From Nonlabens sp. (GTDB lineage: Bacteria > Bacteroidota > Bacteroidia > Flavobacteriales > Flavobacteriaceae), in assembly GCA_020630715.1 (NCBI GenBank), contig JAHDIQ010000008.1, forward strand, positions 87,003 to 151,002: DNA of 64,000 bases, written 5' to 3'. The position numbers were made by a program, and so were the translations under genes. Positions within the stretch are counted from its first letter, which is position 1. Each line of letters opens with the position of its first letter. The notes under the pieces are model-generated. The model did no database searches. It was given only the letters and a program-made list of their open reading frames with translations, and had not been told where the DNA came from. Positions 17,937-26,312 of the stretch are shown here, piece by piece.

Positions 17937-18974
17937 ATGAAAACAGCAAACTTTTTCAAAATGATCGTGTTATTCCTAGCGATAGGAATTACATCTTGTA
18001 CTTCAGAATCTACAGATGATGGTGGTAATGGAGGTGGTTCAGGTAGTGGATCCCTAACTATTGAAGTAGATAAGTCTAGAGTGTATGACAACACACTTGT
18101 AAATTTTATAGTAACTGACGCATCAGGTGCTAATGTTACTTCTCAAGCAACTATTTCTATTGACGGTACTCCTATTACTGGAAGTTCTGCTTTAATGTCT
18201 GGTGTAGGTGTTAAAGATGCTTCTGCAGCTCTAGCTACAGATGTTTCAAACACAATTCAAATCGAGGTTATAACTCCATCTTTTACAACCAAAGCACTGA
18301 TTGAAGATTACACTGGTGCATGGTGTGGATGGTGTCCACGTATTTCACAAGGAATTATAGACGTGCACAACTCTGCTAATGGTGAGAATGTAATAGCTGT
18401 CGCAGTACATAATGGTGATTCAATGGCATTTCCATTAGAGTCACAAATGAGAAGTCAATTTGGAGTAACAGGTTTTCCTACTGGGATATTAAATAGAGCA
18501 GCAACTTGGAGTTCGGTAAGCGGTAATGCAATGAATATTAATCAACCATTACAACTTCTTAATACGAGTCAAGAAGTAGGTCTTGCGATCAATTCTTCTA
18601 CTAGTGGTGGAACTATAACTGCAGATGTGAAGGTAGGTTTTGATCTAGATCAATCAGGTCTTGAGTTAGTTGTTTTTCTATTGGAAAATGGAGTTATAGC
18701 ACCTCAAACTAATTATACTTCTAATTTTGGAGGTGGTAGTACTATTTCAAATTTTGAGCACAATGATATTCTTAGAGCTTCGTTTACCGATGTTTTTGGA
18801 GATGCTATCCCTGCTGCTGATCAAGTAGGTGGAGGAGAATATTCAGTATCCTTTTCTACAACTTCTAGTTTAACAGCTAGTAATGGAGATATCGTTGCTT
18901 TTGTAGTTGACGCTTCTGGTGAAGTAGTTAATGTACAAAAGGCTGCCGTAGGTGAAAACAAAGATTTTGACTAG
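17937..18974 (+). CDS. Omp28-related lipoprotein with thioredoxin-like CxxC
   Basis: The 345-residue product has a lipoprotein signal with cysteine at residue 21 followed by a Gly/Ser-rich linker, an Ig-like N-terminal domain, and an Omp28-type domain with DYTGAWCGWCPRIS and VTGFPTGILNR (cis-Pro region). The family is named after an outer-membrane antigen of Porphyromonas. A thiol-disulfide role is inferred from the CxxC and from the divergent TlpA gene. It is probably surface or periplasm facing. Confidence 0.87.
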   Translation: MKTANFFKMIVLFLAIGITSCTSESTDDGGNGGGSGSGSLTIEVDKSRVYDNTLVNFIVTDASGANVTSQATISIDGTPITGSSALMSGVGVKDASAALATDVSNTIQIEVITPSFTTKALIEDYTGAWCGWCPRISQGIIDVHNSANGENVIAVAVHNGDSMAFPLESQMRSQFGVTGFPTGILNRAATWSSVSGNAMNINQPLQLLNTSQEVGLAINSSTSGGTITADVKVGFDLDQSGLELVVFLLENGVIAPQTNYTSNFGGGSTISNFEHNDILRASFTDVFGDAIPAADQVGGGEYSVSFSTTSSLTASNGDIVAFVVDASGEVVNVQKAAVGENKDFD

Positions 18975-19000
18975 TATTTAGTCTTTATTAATATTAATAG

Positions 19001-19027
19001 AAAGTGCATCTTATGATGCACTTTTTT
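19001..19027 (+). terminator. Terminator after the Omp28-related gene
   Basis: AAGTGCATC and GATGCACTT flank TTAT and are followed by T-rich sequence. Confidence 0.85.
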
Positions 19028-19065
19028 ATTTTAAAGTGTAAAAAATATGAGGTCGTTTAAACATA

Positions 19066-19095
19066 AAAACCAGTTGCATTAACAACTGGTTTTTA
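19066..19095 (-). terminator. Terminator after pruA
   Basis: AAAACCAGTTG and CAACTGGTTTT flank a 6-base loop. Read on the minus strand it ends in a T run just past the pruA stop. Confidence 0.8.
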
Positions 19096-19118
19096 GTTTT
19101 CTTATAATTAAATGAGTA

Positions 19119-20747
19119 CTACTCTCCTAAAAAAGGATATCTATAGTCTGTAGGAGTTACAAAGGTTTCTTTAATCATACGTGGTGAAACCCATCGTAGA
19201 AGATTTAATTTAGAACCAGCTTTATCATTTGTTCCAGATGCTCTCGCACCGCCAAATGGTTGTTGACCTACAACAGCTCCTGTACATTTATCATTTATAT
19301 AAAAATTACCAGCACAGTTTTCTAATGCTTTAGTAGCTTGCTGTACTGCATAACGATCTTGTCCCATAATAGAACCAGTTAAGGCATACTCGCTAGTTTC
19401 GTCCACTAATTTTAAGGTAGCTTCATAGGCATCATCTTCATAAACAAAAATGGTAATAACAGGACCAAAAAGTTCTGTTTCCATCGTTGCGTATTTAGGA
19501 TTAGTAGTTACGATTACCGTAGGATCTACAAACCATCCTTTAGACTTATCGCAATTTCCGCCTATGATAACCTCTGCATCTGTATCTTGTTTTGCATTAT
19601 TGATGTAAGATTCTAGCTTGTCAAATGATCCTTCATGAATAACTGCAGTAATGAAGTTACTCATATCTTCTGGAGATCCCATTTTAAAACTATCTATAGC
19701 TGCTCGCAGGTGTTTTTCTACTTCTGGCCAGATTGATTTAGGAATGTATGCTCTAGAAGCAGCACTACATTTTTGACCTTGGAATTCAAATGCTCCACGT
19801 GCTATAGCAGTAGCCACTTGTTTAGGCACTGCACTGGAGTGAGCCATGATAAAGTCCTTACCACCAGTTTCTCCTACGATTTTAGGATAAGTTTTATAGG
19901 TATTAATATTCTCACCTATTTTAGTCCATAACGATCTAAACACTGACGTTGATCCTGTGAAATGAACACCAGCAAAATCCGGATGAGTCATTACTTCATC
20001 AGTCATCATCACTGGATCTGCATTTACCATATTAATCACACCATCTGGTACTCCAGCCTCTCTAAAAATGTCTACAATAATCTGTGCGCTTAACATCTGG
20101 TGATCACTAGGTTTCCACACACATACATTACCCATAAGTGCTGCACTGGCTGGTAAATTACCTGCTATCGCAGTAAAGTTAAATGGAGATATACAGTATA
20201 CAAAACCTTCTAGCGGTCTGTATTCTAATCTGTTCCATGCATCGCTGGTAGATTCTGGTTGCTCTTCATAAATCTCTGTCATGAATTGCACATTGAATCT
20301 TAAGAAGTCTATTAATTCACATGCAGCATCAATTTCTGCCTGAAAAATGGTCTTAGACTGGTTAATCATGGTTGCAGCATTAATTCTGTCGCGGTATGGA
20401 CCAGCGATTAATTCTGCAGCTTTTAAGAAGATTCCAGCACGATGTTCCCAACTCATTTGAGACCATTGCTTACGTGCTGCTAATGCGCTGTTAATAGCAT
20501 CTTGAACCTCGCTTTTTCCTGCTCTATAGTAAGTTCCTACCACTTTTTGATGATCGTGCGGTGGACGTATGTCGCTAGTATTTCCTGTACGTACCTCTTT
20601 ACCGTTAATGTATAGCGGTACTTCTGTATTTGCATTCCATAATTGCTTGTAGGCAGCTAGTACTGATTCTCTTTCTGGTGAACCAGGAGCGTATGATTTA
20701 ATAGGCTCATTTACAGCTACTGGTACTTGAAAAAATCCTTTTCCCAT
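19119..20747 (-). CDS. pruA: L-glutamate gamma-semialdehyde dehydrogenase (1-pyrroline-5-carboxylate dehydrogenase)
   Basis: Oxidises glutamate semialdehyde to glutamate in proline catabolism, using NAD+. The length of 542 residues is that of the stand-alone enzyme. Motifs are SPFNFTAIAGNLPASAALMGN, shown in part as ISPFNFTAIAGN; HFTGSTSVFRSLW; VGETGGKDFIMAHSSA; FQGQKCSAASRAYIP with the catalytic cysteine; and ELFGPVITIFVYED. No proline dehydrogenase gene lies beside it in the window. Confidence 0.95.
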   Translation of the reverse strand: MGKGFFQVPVAVNEPIKSYAPGSPERESVLAAYKQLWNANTEVPLYINGKEVRTGNTSDIRPPHDHQKVVGTYYRAGKSEVQDAINSALAARKQWSQMSWEHRAGIFLKAAELIAGPYRDRINAATMINQSKTIFQAEIDAACELIDFLRFNVQFMTEIYEEQPESTSDAWNRLEYRPLEGFVYCISPFNFTAIAGNLPASAALMGNVCVWKPSDHQMLSAQIIVDIFREAGVPDGVINMVNADPVMMTDEVMTHPDFAGVHFTGSTSVFRSLWTKIGENINTYKTYPKIVGETGGKDFIMAHSSAVPKQVATAIARGAFEFQGQKCSAASRAYIPKSIWPEVEKHLRAAIDSFKMGSPEDMSNFITAVIHEGSFDKLESYINNAKQDTDAEVIIGGNCDKSKGWFVDPTVIVTTNPKYATMETELFGPVITIFVYEDDAYEATLKLVDETSEYALTGSIMGQDRYAVQQATKALENCAGNFYINDKCTGAVVGQQPFGGARASGTNDKAGSKLNLLRWVSPRMIKETFVTPTDYRYPFLGE

Positions 20748-20842
20748 AATATAATTTCGTTGATTTTAGAAGTTTCGAAAATACAAATTATACACTTGTA
20801 AAGACCTAAAGTAATCTTAAGTAATCGGGATGTGATGATGAC

Positions 20843-20856
20843 GCTTTCGCGAAAGC
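20843..20856. repeat. Dispersed palindrome, pruA-apaG spacer
   Basis: Exact core with ACG/CGTAAT flanks close to the 24-bp form. Confidence 0.95.
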
Positions 20857-20892
20857 GTAATAGAACAAACTTAAATCTTAACAGGGAATTTT

Positions 20893-21279
20893 TTAATTAA
20901 GAGCAAATGGTGCGCTCAATTTAAAAGTAGGAATGTCAACAGTAAACTGCTTAGTAGTGGTGAAATCAACCATAGAATAAAAACCGCCCATATTACCAAA
21001 AGGTGACGCCAGTAAACAGCCACTTTGATACGTATGAGTTTCACCAGGTTTAATTACTGGTTTTTTACCTATCACTCCTTCACCATTAATGTGTTCTGTG
21101 CGACTTAAGCTGTCTTTTATATTCCAGTGTCTATGTACTAATTGCACAGAATTCTTACTTTGATTTTCTATAGAAATCACATAGGCAAAAGCATAGTGCA
21201 TCTTATAATTTTTATAAAATGTACCTTCAAAACTGGTATGAACCGAAATTTTGATGCCTCTTGTGATTTGTTGTATCAT
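20893..21279 (-). CDS. apaG: ApaG/CorD family protein
   Basis: The 128-residue single-domain protein has the family pattern: ITRGIKISVHTSFEG, YVISIENQSKNSVQLVHRHWNI, GEGVIGKKPVIKPGETHTYQSGC and GGFYSMVDFTT. ApaG was linked to Co2+/Mg2+ efflux in enterobacteria, and its biochemical role is not settled. It lies 3 bases downstream of the DUF3667 gene on the same strand, so the two are probably co-transcribed. Confidence 0.93.
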   Translation of the reverse strand: MIQQITRGIKISVHTSFEGTFYKNYKMHYAFAYVISIENQSKNSVQLVHRHWNIKDSLSRTEHINGEGVIGKKPVIKPGETHTYQSGCLLASPFGNMGGFYSMVDFTTTKQFTVDIPTFKLSAPFALN

Positions 21280-21282
21280 AGT

Positions 21283-22446
21283 CTATACGCTTGCAAGAAC
21301 ACTACCTAAAATAAATAGAGTGCTACTAACAGTAAGTAAAATTACAAAAGCGAAGTTAATCAATAGAAATTTTATGATGGTTTTAAATCTTCTTTGACCA
21401 TAGAATTTACGCATCGCTTTATACAAATAAAATGGACCTATGAGAATAAAGAATATTTTAGCTATGTATGAGGTGTCAAAAATAAAAACCTCTATTAATA
21501 TGAAATACATGGCTAAGAATATAAAACTCAATAAATGGAAATTAAATACCATGTGTTCCATATAATTCCACTTACCACGTATATACAGTAACCAAAATAC
21601 TAAGCTTATGAAAGGTGCAAAAAAGAATAGAAATAACGGTATTTTAGGTAATAAAATACTTGCGATTTCTGAAGGGTTATTTCCTATTTGATGAAACCTG
21701 ATGGCTTTGTTATATCGTGACACGTTAGTATCATCTACTCTATGTTTGAGTTTTTTTAAGGCGTCTTCTGGTTTAAAGTTATCTGTTTCTTTGAAGTATT
21801 TGTAATAATTATCTAATTGCTCACCTAAGCGATCTAAATAAGACATAGAGTCTAGCTCAGATTGAGTAGCATACTCATTAATTGATGTGATTTTTAATTC
21901 CTGATTTTCTATTTTTTCAATAGCAGCGTCCATGGCAGCTTTTTGAATAAAGTTTTTAGCACCTTTTAAACTGTCTCTTTGGCTTTTAAGAAGCATTAAA
22001 ACTTCTTCTTTTGAAGTGACACTATCATTATCGATACGGAATTTATCATTACCTCCTAAATTAAATTCTATTGCGTTAGAGTTATTGAAGGTAGGATTGT
22101 CTGATTTAAAATAAATTCCAACTTGTAAAATCAAGAAGAACACAATGGATACGGTTAAGAAAAATCGGAATGGATTTGCATACCTAGTGCGTTTACCATC
22201 GCAGTATTCTTTTGTCACCTGTCCTGGTTTGAAAAGCAAGTCTGTAACGGTGCGCCATACTTTAGAATCATAAGAAATGAAACTTGCAAAGAATTCTTGA
22301 AAAAAGTCTTTTAGAGCGAGTCGTTTTATAGTGTTTAATTGCCCACATTGATGGCAATATTTATCTGCCGTATCTAATGGTGTTTCACAGTTTAAGCATT
22401 GTTGCCCGCGAAAGTCAAAGTGTTTTCTAGGTAAGTTTTTTGACAT
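21283..22446 (-). CDS. DUF3667 zinc-ribbon membrane protein
   Basis: Function unknown. The 387-residue product starts with a zinc ribbon (CLNCETP and YCHQCGQLN), then the DUF3667 core KDFFQEFFASFISYDSKVW and LLFKPGQVTKEYCDGKRTRYANPFRFF, followed by a transmembrane segment near residue 95, a charged extramembrane region, and four or five C-terminal hydrophobic segments. It is co-directional with apaG. Confidence 0.88.
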   Translation of the reverse strand: MSKNLPRKHFDFRGQQCLNCETPLDTADKYCHQCGQLNTIKRLALKDFFQEFFASFISYDSKVWRTVTDLLFKPGQVTKEYCDGKRTRYANPFRFFLTVSIVFFLILQVGIYFKSDNPTFNNSNAIEFNLGGNDKFRIDNDSVTSKEEVLMLLKSQRDSLKGAKNFIQKAAMDAAIEKIENQELKITSINEYATQSELDSMSYLDRLGEQLDNYYKYFKETDNFKPEDALKKLKHRVDDTNVSRYNKAIRFHQIGNNPSEIASILLPKIPLFLFFFAPFISLVFWLLYIRGKWNYMEHMVFNFHLLSFIFLAMYFILIEVFIFDTSYIAKIFFILIGPFYLYKAMRKFYGQRRFKTIIKFLLINFAFVILLTVSSTLFILGSVLASV

Positions 22447-22580
22447 TCAGAAGGTTTAAGTAGTTTTAAATTAAACAACTCTTTTAGATTTAGTTAGTAG
22501 AAAGATTAAAAACATAATAAAGTTATGTTATTCATCTTTATTTTTTTTTTATGTATCAACTTCTTTTTTTTTCTTTGGGG

Positions 22581-22600
22581 AGTTCTTGCAAGAAAAATTA
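22581..22600 (+). promoter_or_regulatory. Upstream element shared with lipoprotein cassette A
   Basis: AGTTCTTGCAAGAAAAATTA resembles the sequence at 1953-1971 ahead of the paralogous gene. It lies 17 bases before the apparent ATA start. Confidence 0.45.
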
Positions 22601-22616
22601 ACTTTAAAATAAAACT

Positions 22617-23216
22617 ATAAAAAATAATTTAAAATTTTTACCATTTCTAGTATTAACTTTCTGTTTAATACTTAATTCCTGTTCGGATGAACCGATTACA
22701 AGCGAAGATCAAATTTCTTTAAATTCAAAACAAGGAGGAATAGTTCAAGATCCAATATTTAATAGTTATGTAGAAAGAAATGATTTGTTGGCTAATAATG
22801 AATTTGATTTGACTGCATTAAATCAATTTGTGCGAGAGGAATCTACTGATTTAGAAGAATTAAGAATCGCTTTAGGATTTTCTTCTCAATCCGAATTTTT
22901 AGATTTCCAAGAAGCTTGGAAGAGTGATTTATTATACTTAGAAGATACTTATCAAATTAGTGAACTTGATTCAAGTAGCCTAGCTGATTTAATTGCAAGT
23001 GCTCCATTTTATCAAACACAGAGTAATGACAATTGCGATCGATTGAGGAGAAATTGTGTGATTAATGCTTCTGCGGTTTATACATTAGAAGCTTTAGGTT
23101 GTTCTGCTTTAAATTTGACTGTAATTGGTGGTGTTATTTGTTATGGAGTAATAACGGCTCAATATTTGTCTTCGGTAGACACTTGTACTATTCAATGGGA
23201 ACAATGTAATGAATAG
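22617..23216 (+). CDS. Lipoprotein with cysteine-rich C-terminal domain (cassette B), apparent ATA start
   Basis: Paralogue of the lipoprotein at 2002-2598. Reading from an ATA codon gives IKNNLKFLPFLVLTFCLILN then S-C at residue 22, which aligns without gaps to the signal peptide of the paralogue, and its ATA falls exactly where that gene has ATG. The frame is open for 199 codons. There is a TAA four codons upstream and no ATG, GTG or TTG between it and the signal peptide. A start at the TTG of 22785 would lose the signal. The C-terminal ~65 residues carry six cysteines (NCDRLRRNC, LGCSALN, VICYG, TCTIQWEQC) around a hydrophobic segment. Either ATA is used, the start codon is lost, or a base was misread. 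Confidence 0.7.
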   Translation: MKNNLKFLPFLVLTFCLILNSCSDEPITSEDQISLNSKQGGIVQDPIFNSYVERNDLLANNEFDLTALNQFVREESTDLEELRIALGFSSQSEFLDFQEAWKSDLLYLEDTYQISELDSSSLADLIASAPFYQTQSNDNCDRLRRNCVINASAVYTLEALGCSALNLTVIGGVICYGVITAQYLSSVDTCTIQWEQCNE

Positions 23217-23218
23217 AT

Positions 23219-23479
23219 ATGATTATGTTATTTAAAAAGATAGATAAAAGAACAAAATTTGGTATTGTATATTGGATGTTGCTTGTAATTGGTTTAACAA
23301 TGTTTAGTTTAGAAACAATTCCAGATGAAAATTTGTATAGATATTGCTTTTACGCTGTAATGACTGGATTCGGTTCCTTAATTTTATACAGATATAAGAA
23401 TGAAATAAATCTTAAAATGTTTATACTACAATTTTGTTTAGTGTTTTTGGTAATAGCATCAGTTTTGATATTTAATTAA
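23219..23479 (+). CDS. Small three-segment membrane protein (cassette B)
   Basis: I do not recognise this 86-residue protein. It has three hydrophobic stretches (IVYWMLLVIGLTMF, YRYCFYAVMTGFGSLILY, ILQFCLVFLVIASVLIF) and a basic N-terminus. It starts 2 bases after the cysteine-rich lipoprotein and ends before a terminator. It holds the same place as the DUF805-like gene in cassette A but does not obviously resemble it. An in-frame ATG two codons downstream is an alternative start. Confidence 0.7.
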   Translation: MIMLFKKIDKRTKFGIVYWMLLVIGLTMFSLETIPDENLYRYCFYAVMTGFGSLILYRYKNEINLKMFILQFCLVFLVIASVLIFN

Positions 23480-23483
23480 TTAG

Positions 23484-23516
23484 AAAACACCTGAGAATTA
23501 AATTCTTGGGTGTTTT
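23484..23516. terminator. Bidirectional terminator between cassette B and the Plug gene
   Basis: AAAACACC and GGTGTTTT form the outer stem, AGAATT and AATTCT the inner one. A and T runs lie on both sides. Confidence 0.75.
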
Positions 23517-24771
23517 AATTTCTAATAGTAGCGCTATTACCAGCGCCCATTCCTATAAGTCTATCGTAGCGTCCACCTGGTTCTCTATAATAGGCAAGCA
23601 CGGTATAGGTGTTTTCTGTTTGCCATAAATTTCCAGATATGAATCCTGGATCTTGTTCACCATTATCATAAACTACAGTATACCTATAATTATAGAATCC
23701 TTGTTTTAATAAAATGGTAGCTTCATACATACGTCTTTTCTCATTGTAAACCATTTTATTTTCTTCATGCAATTGATATGCATTATAGTTACCCATGACA
23801 TAAATACTGGCATCTGGTGGTAGATTGAATAATGGTGCTAATGCAAAATGAATGTTTACATATTCTGCCTGCACAGCATTATCTTCATTAGTAAGCGTGG
23901 TTACAATAAAATTTCCATTAATATCTGGATTGAAGGTGTACTCATTTCCTATTCTAGGGCGATCTACAAATAGAAAGGCTTCATAAAGATCATTTTTTTC
24001 TACATAATCTATATTCATATTAGGTGCTCTAAAATCCCTGTTTTCAAAATGTAAAAACTCATTTCCAGCCCAGAATGATGATTCACTGTCATAACGGTAT
24101 TCCTGCCTGTTTCCTAAATTGAATTGTGGTTTTAAACCGTAAAGTGCGGTCTCCAGCTCCGTGTTTTGAATTATAACGGTATGCAGTGTTTCTTCTGGAT
24201 TAATGAAATTAATCGTAGGTGAGTCTATAAAAAATTGAACGCGTTGCTGGCTATTGATAAAGTTGTTATCTCTAGCGCGTAAAATTTCAACGCCTACTTG
24301 AGCTTCATTTTCTATGATCATGAATTTGCGTGAAAAGATCAATTCGCGCTTATCATCATAAAAATGAATCATATAATTACCGCTTACCTTAAATCCCTGC
24401 GTGAACTGATTAGGAATGGTTAACATGTAATGAGAGTAAGGTTGTATCGTAGTAAATGAATTACGATAGTCAAAAATCCTCATATCATCAATTCCTTCTA
24501 GAAACTCATTTTTAAATAGTCTACTAGGATTCCAGTTGTGATCGTAATGTTCAAACTGATAGTAGTAATCATGCTCATCACCTATGACATCGTCAAATTC
24601 AATTCTGATCGTTTCTCCCAACTTATAAACTGGAAGCATATTTTCAGGCGATTTGTTGAACGTTACAGTTTTAATATAGTCAGGATCATCAACAACCTCA
24701 TCCATGGTCTGACCGTTTAGTAGAAAAATATTTGTTAAAAGTGTAATCGTTAAAATATATACCGACCTCAT
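23515..24771 (-). CDS. Type IX secretion system Plug protein (DUF5103 family)
   Basis: Plug closes the periplasmic side of the SprA translocon in T9SS. The 418-residue product (from the internal ATG giving MRSVYILTITLLTNIFLLNGQ) has a signal peptide, then KTVTFNKSPENMLPVYKLGETIRIEFDD, given in part as PENMLPVYKLGE, and YYYQFEHYDHNWNPSRLF, GIDDMRIFDYRNSF and YVMGNYNAYQL. These fit the DUF5103/T9SS plug family. A longer frame from 24843 would put 24 hydrophilic residues before the signal and would include a degenerate palindrome, so I reject it. Confidence 0.85.
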   Translation of the reverse strand: MRSVYILTITLLTNIFLLNGQTMDEVVDDPDYIKTVTFNKSPENMLPVYKLGETIRIEFDDVIGDEHDYYYQFEHYDHNWNPSRLFKNEFLEGIDDMRIFDYRNSFTTIQPYSHYMLTIPNQFTQGFKVSGNYMIHFYDDKRELIFSRKFMIIENEAQVGVEILRARDNNFINSQQRVQFFIDSPTINFINPEETLHTVIIQNTELETALYGLKPQFNLGNRQEYRYDSESSFWAGNEFLHFENRDFRAPNMNIDYVEKNDLYEAFLFVDRPRIGNEYTFNPDINGNFIVTTLTNEDNAVQAEYVNIHFALAPLFNLPPDASIYVMGNYNAYQLHEENKMVYNEKRRMYEATILLKQGFYNYRYTVVYDNGEQDPGFISGNLWQTENTYTVLAYYREPGGRYDRLIGMGAGNSATIRN

Positions 24772-24821
24772 AAGTGTAAAAATCTGTGATAAATATAGCG
24801 TTTTATGTGCTTGTTTATTAT

Positions 24822-24835
24822 GCTTTTGCGAAAGC
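24822..24835. repeat. Degenerate copy of the dispersed palindrome, Plug-nqrA spacer
   Basis: GCTTTTGCGAAAGC differs from the core by one base. Confidence 0.75.
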
Positions 24836-24915
24836 GATGCCAAAACTACATTATTTACTTATTTAGATTTATTCTAAATAAATTTGAACAGCCCGATTAT
24901 GACTGTTTTATCGCG

Positions 24916-24923
24916 TAAATTTG
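24916..24923 (+). promoter_or_regulatory. TAnnTTTG-type -7 box of the nqr operon
   Basis: TAAATTTG fits TAnnTTTG and lies 34 bases before the nqrA ATG. No well-spaced -33 TTG is obvious. Confidence 0.45.
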
Positions 24924-24956
24924 CACGATTTTTAAAAGGACTAAATCCATCATCCT

Positions 24957-26312
24957 ATGTCAAAAGACATTAGAATTAAAAAAGGTCTCGATATTAAACT
25001 AATAGGTGAAGCTCAGCACGAGTTAGATCAATCACCTATGAGTGAATATTATTCAGTAAGACCAGAAGATTTTCACAGTATTATTCCAAAGTTAGTTGCC
25101 CGTGAGGGAACTACAGTTAAGGCCGGTGAAACCTTATTTTATAATAAGGCTAATGAGTCTATGAAATTTGTCGCTCCAGTTTCTGGTGAGGTAGTTGAAG
25201 TAGAACGCGGACCAAAACGTAGAATAGATGCGATCAAAATCAAAGCAGCGGCAACGCAAGAGCATTTAAATCACGGTAAATTTGATCTAGGTAACGCTAC
25301 TGCGGCTAGTGTTAAAGAACATTTACTTGCATCTGGTTGCTGGCCATTTATTAAACAACGTCCTTATGACGTAATTGCTAATCCTGATAACACGCCTAAA
25401 GCGATTTTTGTATCTGCTTATGCAAGTGCACCACTTGCTGCAGACTTAGATTTTACACTAGCTGGTAAAGAATCAGAATTACAAGCTGCTGTTACTGCTT
25501 TAGGAATGCTTACAGAAGGTCAATTACACGTAAGTGTAGGTAAAAAAGCCAACTCACCACTAGCTGGATTAAATGGTATTACGTTGCATAAAGTTTCAGG
25601 TCCACATCCTAGTGGAAATGTAGGTACGCAAATCAATAAAATTGATCCTGTGAATAAAGGTGAGACTGTATGGACAGTTGCCGCACAAGATCTTGTAATC
25701 ATAGGAGAGTTACTTTTAACAGGTAACTTTAATCCACAACGTACGATTGCTTTTGTAGGTTCAGGAGTTTCAAAGCCACGTTACATTCAAACTATTGCTG
25801 GTGCACAAGTCTCTTCTTTTCTTCTCAAGGATGGAGTTGAAAAAGGATCTAATCAACGTGTGATTTCTGGAAACGTACTTTCTGGTAAGCAAATTAACGA
25901 AGACGGAAATTTAGATTATTATAGCAATATTGTGACCGTTATTCCAGAAGGTGATGATTACGAATTCTTTGGATGGAACAAGCCTGTTTTTGATAAGATA
26001 TCACCATCTAGAGCACTTACTTTTTCATGGTTAACACCTAATAAAAAGTATGATTTAGATACAAACACAAATGGCGAGCATCGCGCATTTGTAGTAACAG
26101 GTAATTATGAAAACTACTTCCCATTAGATATGTACCCTATGCAATTGCTTAAGGCATGTATGTATCAAGATTTAGATGAAATGGAAGCTTTAGGTATGTA
26201 TGAAGTAGCACCAGAGGACTTTGCAATTACAGAGTTTATGTGCGTATCTAAACAGCCACACCAGAAGATAATTAGAGAAGGATTAGACTTAATGCTTAAA
26301 GAAATAGGATAA
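24957..26312 (+). CDS. nqrA: Na+-translocating NADH:quinone reductase subunit A
   Basis: Peripheral cytoplasmic subunit of the Na+-pumping NADH:quinone oxidoreductase. The length of 451 residues is normal. It opens with IRIKKGLDIKLIGEA, has a biotin-like fold region (VAREGTTVKAGETLFYNK, SGEVVEVERGPKRR) and later PHPSGNVGTQINKIDPV. It is the first gene of a six-gene operon and its stop overlaps the nqrB ATG by one base. Confidence 0.96.
   Translation: MSKDIRIKKGLDIKLIGEAQHELDQSPMSEYYSVRPEDFHSIIPKLVAREGTTVKAGETLFYNKANESMKFVAPVSGEVVEVERGPKRRIDAIKIKAAATQEHLNHGKFDLGNATAASVKEHLLASGCWPFIKQRPYDVIANPDNTPKAIFVSAYASAPLAADLDFTLAGKESELQAAVTALGMLTEGQLHVSVGKKANSPLAGLNGITLHKVSGPHPSGNVGTQINKIDPVNKGETVWTVAAQDLVIIGELLLTGNFNPQRTIAFVGSGVSKPRYIQTIAGAQVSSFLLKDGVEKGSNQRVISGNVLSGKQINEDGNLDYYSNIVTVIPEGDDYEFFGWNKPVFDKISPSRALTFSWLTPNKKYDLDTNTNGEHRAFVVTGNYENYFPLDMYPMQLLKACMYQDLDEMEALGMYEVAPEDFAITEFMCVSKQPHQKIIREGLDLMLKEIG

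Noticed and set aside
24772..24843. Upstream start for the Plug gene (extra 24 residues)
   Set aside because: The extension is hydrophilic, includes a degenerate palindrome and would bury the signal peptide.
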